Assembly (NCBI GenBank): GCA_020048595.1
Contig: JAIFMH010000371.1
Location: 1-9,257 of the forward strand
Reading direction: 5' to 3'
Length of the DNA stretch: 9,257 bases
From: Bacteroidota bacterium
Lineage (GTDB): Bacteria; Bacteroidota; Bacteroidia; Bacteroidales; UBA4417
Part shown: piece after piece, positions 6,604-9,257 of the stretch
How the letters are laid out: every line of letters starts with the position of its first letter
Position numbering within the stretch: position 1 is the stretch's first letter
Notes under the pieces: generated by a model
The model's input: only the letters and a program-made list of their open reading frames with translations
The model's database searches: none
Told to the model about the DNA's origin: nothing
Position numbers and translations under genes: made by a program

Positions 6604-6753
6604 AAAATCGGGACAAGCAGTGATCCACAAAATTTATAGTGAGCCTGCCGAACTAAATTAAAAATATATACTTGAAACGAGCCATGACAGAAATTGACTC
6701 ACAGAGCAATGATTATCTCCATGGCGACTTCCATCCCGAAAAATCGGGACAAG
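6604..6753. repeat. Direct repeat pair AAAATCGGGACAAG, second copy within a hairpin
   Basis: An identical 14-mer is found at 6604-6617 and 6740-6753. Similarity continues beyond each (cagtgatccacaaaattta versus tactgactcataaaaaata). The second copy is also the right arm of TCCCGA-AAAA-TCGGGA (6734-6749), a 6-bp hairpin 35 bases before the DUF2235 start codon. A 9-mer, CCACAAAAT, repeats at 6600-6608 and 6625-6633. Function is unknown. Confidence 0.65.
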
Positions 6754-6784
6754 TACTGACTCATAAAAAATAAATTATAAACAC

Positions 6785-7825
6785 ATGAAACGAATTGCAG
6801 TTTTTTGTGATGGCACCTGGAATACTCCGGATAAATCGGAAAAAGGAAAATCATGCCAGACGAATGTAGTAAAAATGGCTAATGCGTTAAGCTCAGTATC
6901 AAAAGACGGAACGACTCAAATGCTATATTATGATACAGGAATAGGCAGCGAAGGCACCCTTATAAAACGGGTTTTTGATGGTGCAACCGGATTTGGTATC
7001 TCAGAAAATATACTACAGGCATATCGTTTTGTTATCACAAATTATGTACGTGGCGACGAGTTGTTCCTTTTTGGATTCAGCAGAGGCGCATTTACAGTAC
7101 GAAGCTTAGCCGGATTGATCAGAAATTCAGGCATTTTAAAAATTGAAAACCTGCATTTTGCCGAAAAGGCATTTAAAATTTATCGCTCACGGCGGGCTGA
7201 GTTTCAACCGCGGGAAATTGAAGCCACGCTGTTCCGAAAAACATATGCAGTTGATGATATCACCCGAATAAAATTTATTGGTGTATGGGATACCGTTGGA
7301 GCTTTAGGGAATCCGCTTATTATGAAAAGCGCAGGGAGCCGGCGGAACCAGTTTCATGATACTGAATTATCGTCTAGGGTTGATAATGCCTTTCAGGCTC
7401 TTGCCATTGATGAAAAGCGGAAAAACTTTGAAGCAACTTTATGGCTTCAGCAGGCTCATTCAACAGGCCAGGTATTGGAACAGGTATGGTTTCCAGGTGT
7501 GCATTCGGATGTTGGAGGTGGTTTTCCTGAAGATGAAACAGGGCTATCGGATATTGCGTTGCAGTGGATGATCGAAAAAGCAAAAAGCTGTAACCTGAAT
7601 TTTGATACTATTGCTTTGAATATCGATCTAATGGCAGAAATGCACGAATCGTATAAAAGCTTTTACAAATTGCAGGCAAAGCATTTTCGCCCGATTGCAT
7701 CAGCTGAGACTGATACTATGAAAACGAATGAATTTATACATCCGGCAGTAATGGAGCGGTATAAAAAGGACAAAGGTTACCGTCCGAAAAACCTTGTTGA
7801 TTACCTGAAGCGGCAACAACTATAA
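6785..7825 (+). CDS. DUF2235 alpha/beta hydrolase (Tle1-like family)
   Basis: A 346-residue protein beginning with the family signature KRIAVFCDGTWNTP. It contains the nucleophile elbow GFSRGAF with S99, GVWDTVGALG with candidate acid D169, and WFPGVHSDVGGG with candidate histidine H240. These are consistent with a Ser-Asp-His triad. The C-terminal IHPAVMERY...YRPKNL segment is also typical of DUF2235. Some members (Tle1) are type VI secretion phospholipase effectors; others are uncharacterised housekeeping or stress hydrolases. No immunity partner, VgrG, PAAR or Hcp gene lies beside this one, and there is no signal peptide or membrane segment, so an effector role is not supported here. It is preceded by 465 bp and followed by 594 bp without genes. 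The ATG is right at the conserved N-terminus, making the start firm. Confidence 0.9.
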   Translation: MKRIAVFCDGTWNTPDKSEKGKSCQTNVVKMANALSSVSKDGTTQMLYYDTGIGSEGTLIKRVFDGATGFGISENILQAYRFVITNYVRGDELFLFGFSRGAFTVRSLAGLIRNSGILKIENLHFAEKAFKIYRSRRAEFQPREIEATLFRKTYAVDDITRIKFIGVWDTVGALGNPLIMKSAGSRRNQFHDTELSSRVDNAFQALAIDEKRKNFEATLWLQQAHSTGQVLEQVWFPGVHSDVGGGFPEDETGLSDIALQWMIEKAKSCNLNFDTIALNIDLMAEMHESYKSFYKLQAKHFRPIASAETDTMKTNEFIHPAVMERYKKDKGYRPKNLVDYLKRQQL

Positions 7826-8419
7826 GCATATTCTGATACGACATAAATGCTCTGCGCCTATCGTTAAATACCCATATCGAAGTATATTGCGGTACGCTGC
7901 ACCTTATGCTATAATGTAAATCTTTTCTACAATTGTCGCGGTGCTCTGCAACATTTTTTATTGTATAAAAGTAGTTAGATTAAGCCACAGCATGTTGAAT
8001 CTCAAAAAGCAAATGAATTCAAAAATATGCAGTCAGGAAATACAGAATAGCCATTTAAGATGCAGTGCACCGGAATTTAAAATCTTTCAATGTAATGGGT
8101 GAGTTTTTTCGCAGCTCCAAATTAAGGGCAACAAACCCAACACTTAGCCAGCATAATGCGAGAGCAGGGATTTAAAAAAGGAAAATGCTAATCGGCAGAA
8201 CCACTCTGCCTCCTATTGACAACTTCTCATTCTCCGGAAACGAGGCATGCAATTTTCGACCGGCATTTAAAGCCACTAGGATGTATCGGGAAAAGGGATA
8301 TATTTACAGGGTGAAAAGGAGGATTAAGATATTGATATTACTTAGTTTGCGGGCATAGTTGGGCGACCATCCGAAAGAAAGAAAATACTATGACAATAAT
8401 TTTAAACTAATACAAGCTA
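7826..8419. other. 594-bp region without a gene
   Basis: No ORF with coding character on either strand. The only structures seen are a perfect 6-bp hairpin, GGCAGA-ACCAC-TCTGCC (8194-8210), without a T-run, and an AGGAGG motif (8317-8322) not followed by a usable reading frame. The attC-like box GTTGGGC lies near the right end. It marks the transition from ordinary sequence to the SUMF1-like gene with deviant codon use. Confidence 0.65.
8346..8364 (+). other. Candidate attC right arm / cassette junction (GTTGGGC)
   Basis: The GCGGGCATA stretch runs directly into GTTGGGC (8358-8364), an exact match to the integron R' core GTTRRRY, 56 bases before the SUMF1-like start codon, where a cassette gene is expected to begin. 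A matching left arm could not be identified confidently: ACCCAAC at 8135-8141 fits RYYYAAC, but a 230-bp site would be longer than usual. A 7-mer this degenerate arises by chance about once per kilobase per strand, so confidence is low. Confidence 0.3.
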
Positions 8420-9157
8420 GTGACTCAAGACAAAATTAAAGTGGCTATTAAAGACCAAATGGTAGAAATACCAATAGGAAAAATTGAATTGAGGGATGAC
8501 AGAACAAAACAGAAATGGTCTGTTGAGATTAAACCTTTTATGCTTGGAAAATTTCCCGTTACACAAGAATTGTATTTTGATGTTACTAAAGAAGAACCCA
8601 GCACTTTTAAAGGCAGTAAGCACCCCGTTGAGACAATCACCTGGAAAGAAACTGTTTGTTTTTGTAATGCCTTATCTATTCAGACAGGACTAAATCCTTG
8701 CTATACTATTCTAGAGGAAAACCAAGAAATTACTTTTGATATAACCGCGGACGGATTTCGTTTGCCGACAGAAGCAGAATGGGAATATGCTTGTAAAGCT
8801 GGAACAAAGGGAATTAGATATGGAGAATTAAATAAGATTGCCTGGTTCAAAGATAATTCAGAAAAGACAACGCACACCGTTGGACAGAAAGAACCAAATG
8901 TTTGGGGACTTTATGATATGTTAGGCAACGTTTGGGAATGGTGTTCAGACATTTATGATGAAAATGTTTATGGTTCATATAGAGTTTTCAGAGGTGGTGG
9001 ATGGTGTGACGAGGAACGAAGTGTAATGGCGACTACACGAAGAAGAAGTCATCCAATTAAATTTAAGATTGACGACCTTGGATTTCGAATTGCAAGAAAC
9101 AAGACAGAAAAAAACAACGACCCGCTAACAAACGCTATAGCAAATGCGGGTTTTTGA
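8420..9157 (+). CDS. SUMF1/FGE-sulfatase-fold protein lacking the oxidase cysteine pair
   Basis: A 245-residue protein spanning a complete formylglycine-generating-enzyme-like domain: MVEIPIGKIEL, FMLGKFPVTQELY, HPVETITWKETVCFCNAL, the signature GFRLPTEAEWEYACKAG, PNVWGLYDMLGNVWEWC, RVFRGGGWCDEERS and LGFRIA. True FGE has two catalytic cysteines after the RGGSY motif; here only one Cys (GGGWC) is present, so sulfatase-activating oxidation is unlikely and the role is unknown. The start is GTG at 8420 because a stop sits four codons upstream; the ATG at 8459, directly at MVEIP, is a good alternative. Arginine codons are 7 AGA, 3 CGA, 1 AGG and 1 CGT, with no CGC or CGG, unlike the aro genes, which suggests transfer. 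The final residues (PLTNAIANAGF) are encoded by the attC-like arm that follows. No export signal. Confidence 0.82.
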   Translation: MTQDKIKVAIKDQMVEIPIGKIELRDDRTKQKWSVEIKPFMLGKFPVTQELYFDVTKEEPSTFKGSKHPVETITWKETVCFCNALSIQTGLNPCYTILEENQEITFDITADGFRLPTEAEWEYACKAGTKGIRYGELNKIAWFKDNSEKTTHTVGQKEPNVWGLYDMLGNVWEWCSDIYDENVYGSYRVFRGGGWCDEERSVMATTRRRSHPIKFKIDDLGFRIARNKTEKNNDPLTNAIANAGF

Positions 9158-9257
9158 GCTGCGCTAAAGAGACCGCTTTGTTATTCGCTTCGCTCATGAG
9201 ACCGCTTCGCTAAGTTCGCTAAGTTGCGTGTTCGTTGAAACATTTGAAATCTTTACA
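9121..9257 (+). other. attC-like or cassette-end repeat region at the window edge
   Basis: It starts with CCCGC (9121-9125), CTAAC, the 8-bp palindrome GCTATAGC, then GCGGG (9146-9150) followed by T5 over the stop codon, so it may double as a weak terminator. Beyond lie short repeats: GAGACCGCTT at 9169-9178 and 9198-9207, and the tandem 9-mer TTCGCTAAG at 9206-9214 and 9215-9223. The arrangement (a CTAAC arm overlapping a gene end, then a repeat-rich stretch) is what the left half of an attC-type site looks like. The partner arm, if any, is beyond base 9257. Confidence 0.4.

Larger units (their letters stand above)
6320..6784. other. 465-bp intergenic region between the C1 protease and DUF2235 genes
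   Basis: No coding potential is evident. It contains a small hairpin, TTTCAG-AAA-CTGAAA (6327-6341), the 16-bp stem-loop at 6363-6404, and direct repeats of a 14-mer at 6604-6617 and 6740-6753. The only promoter-like match, TATACTTG at 6667-6674, deviates by one base from TAnnTTTG and lacks a -33 TTG, so I do not call it. Confidence 0.7.

Noticed and set aside
7863..7980. GTTAAAT (7863-7869) and GTTAGAT (7974-7980) as further GTTRRRY cassette boxes
   Set aside because: Matches to this degenerate 7-mer are expected about once per kilobase per strand, and neither has a GC-rich arm or a following gene.
8316..8357. Strong AGGAGG ribosome site implying a small gene
   Set aside because: The reading frame from the TTG at 8332 stops after eight codons (TAG at 8356) and no other start follows. 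Shine-Dalgarno matches are also weak evidence in Bacteroidota.
8135..8364. ACCCAAC (8135) to GTTGGGC (8364) as one complete attC site
   Set aside because: The outer boxes are complementary, but 230 bp is longer than usual attC sites and I could not find matching inner L boxes.
9121..9155. CCCGC...GCGGG plus T5 as a dedicated rho-independent terminator
   Set aside because: Only a 5-bp stem with a 20-base loop, and it overlaps the coding end. Weak as a terminator; described under the attC-like region.
8990..9157. C-terminal part of the SUMF1-like gene as a diversity-generating retroelement variable region
   Set aside because: The fold and the RGGGW...GFRIA frame resemble DGR targets, but there is no reverse transcriptase, template repeat or recognisable IMH in the window.
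1..9257. CRISPR arrays, tRNA or rRNA genes, transposase or integrase genes
   Set aside because: I looked for spaced direct repeats, cloverleaf-like segments and recombinase motifs on both strands and saw none.

Overview
The window looks like a chromosomal segment of a Bacteroidota member, probably Bacteroidales or a relative. The evidence is AT-leaning DNA, weak or absent Shine-Dalgarno sites, a TAnnTTTG-type promoter candidate, and the fused DAHP synthase/chorismate mutase gene typical of that phylum. No taxonomic marker such as rRNA is present, so this placement is inference.

Left part (1-4037): a compact plus-strand operon for phenylalanine and tyrosine synthesis. It holds prephenate dehydratase (5' end outside the window), a class I/II aminotransferase overlapping it by 44 bp, prephenate dehydrogenase, and the bifunctional DAHP synthase/chorismate mutase. 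A hairpin plus T-tract closes it. Together they cover the committed shikimate entry step, chorismate to prephenate, both branches from prephenate, and a probable final transamination. The dehydrogenase gene alone is set off by spacers, and both spacers carry short tandem repeats with a strict 7-bp period (TAACNNN, TACGAGG and TTRGGNN).

Middle (4104-7825): a convergent PAS-like/LuxR-type regulator with an unusual Cys/His cluster, a 509-bp intergenic region with a promoter candidate and two TTTGCAAA palindromes, a cytoplasmic-looking papain-family (C1) protease with a complete catalytic set, and a DUF2235 alpha/beta hydrolase of the family that includes Tle1 phospholipases. Spacers are long (465-594 bp) and carry a 16-bp stem-loop and direct repeats. 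Nothing shows that these genes work together.

Right end (8341-9257): a SUMF1/FGE-sulfatase-fold gene whose arginine codons are almost all AGA/CGA, unlike the aro operon. It is bracketed by sequences resembling the arms of integron-type attC sites: a GTTGGGC box 56 bp before its start, and a CTAAC...GCGGG arm that forms its last codons. I read this as a possible captured gene cassette. That is the most speculative and most interesting claim here, and the window ends before the downstream site could be completed.
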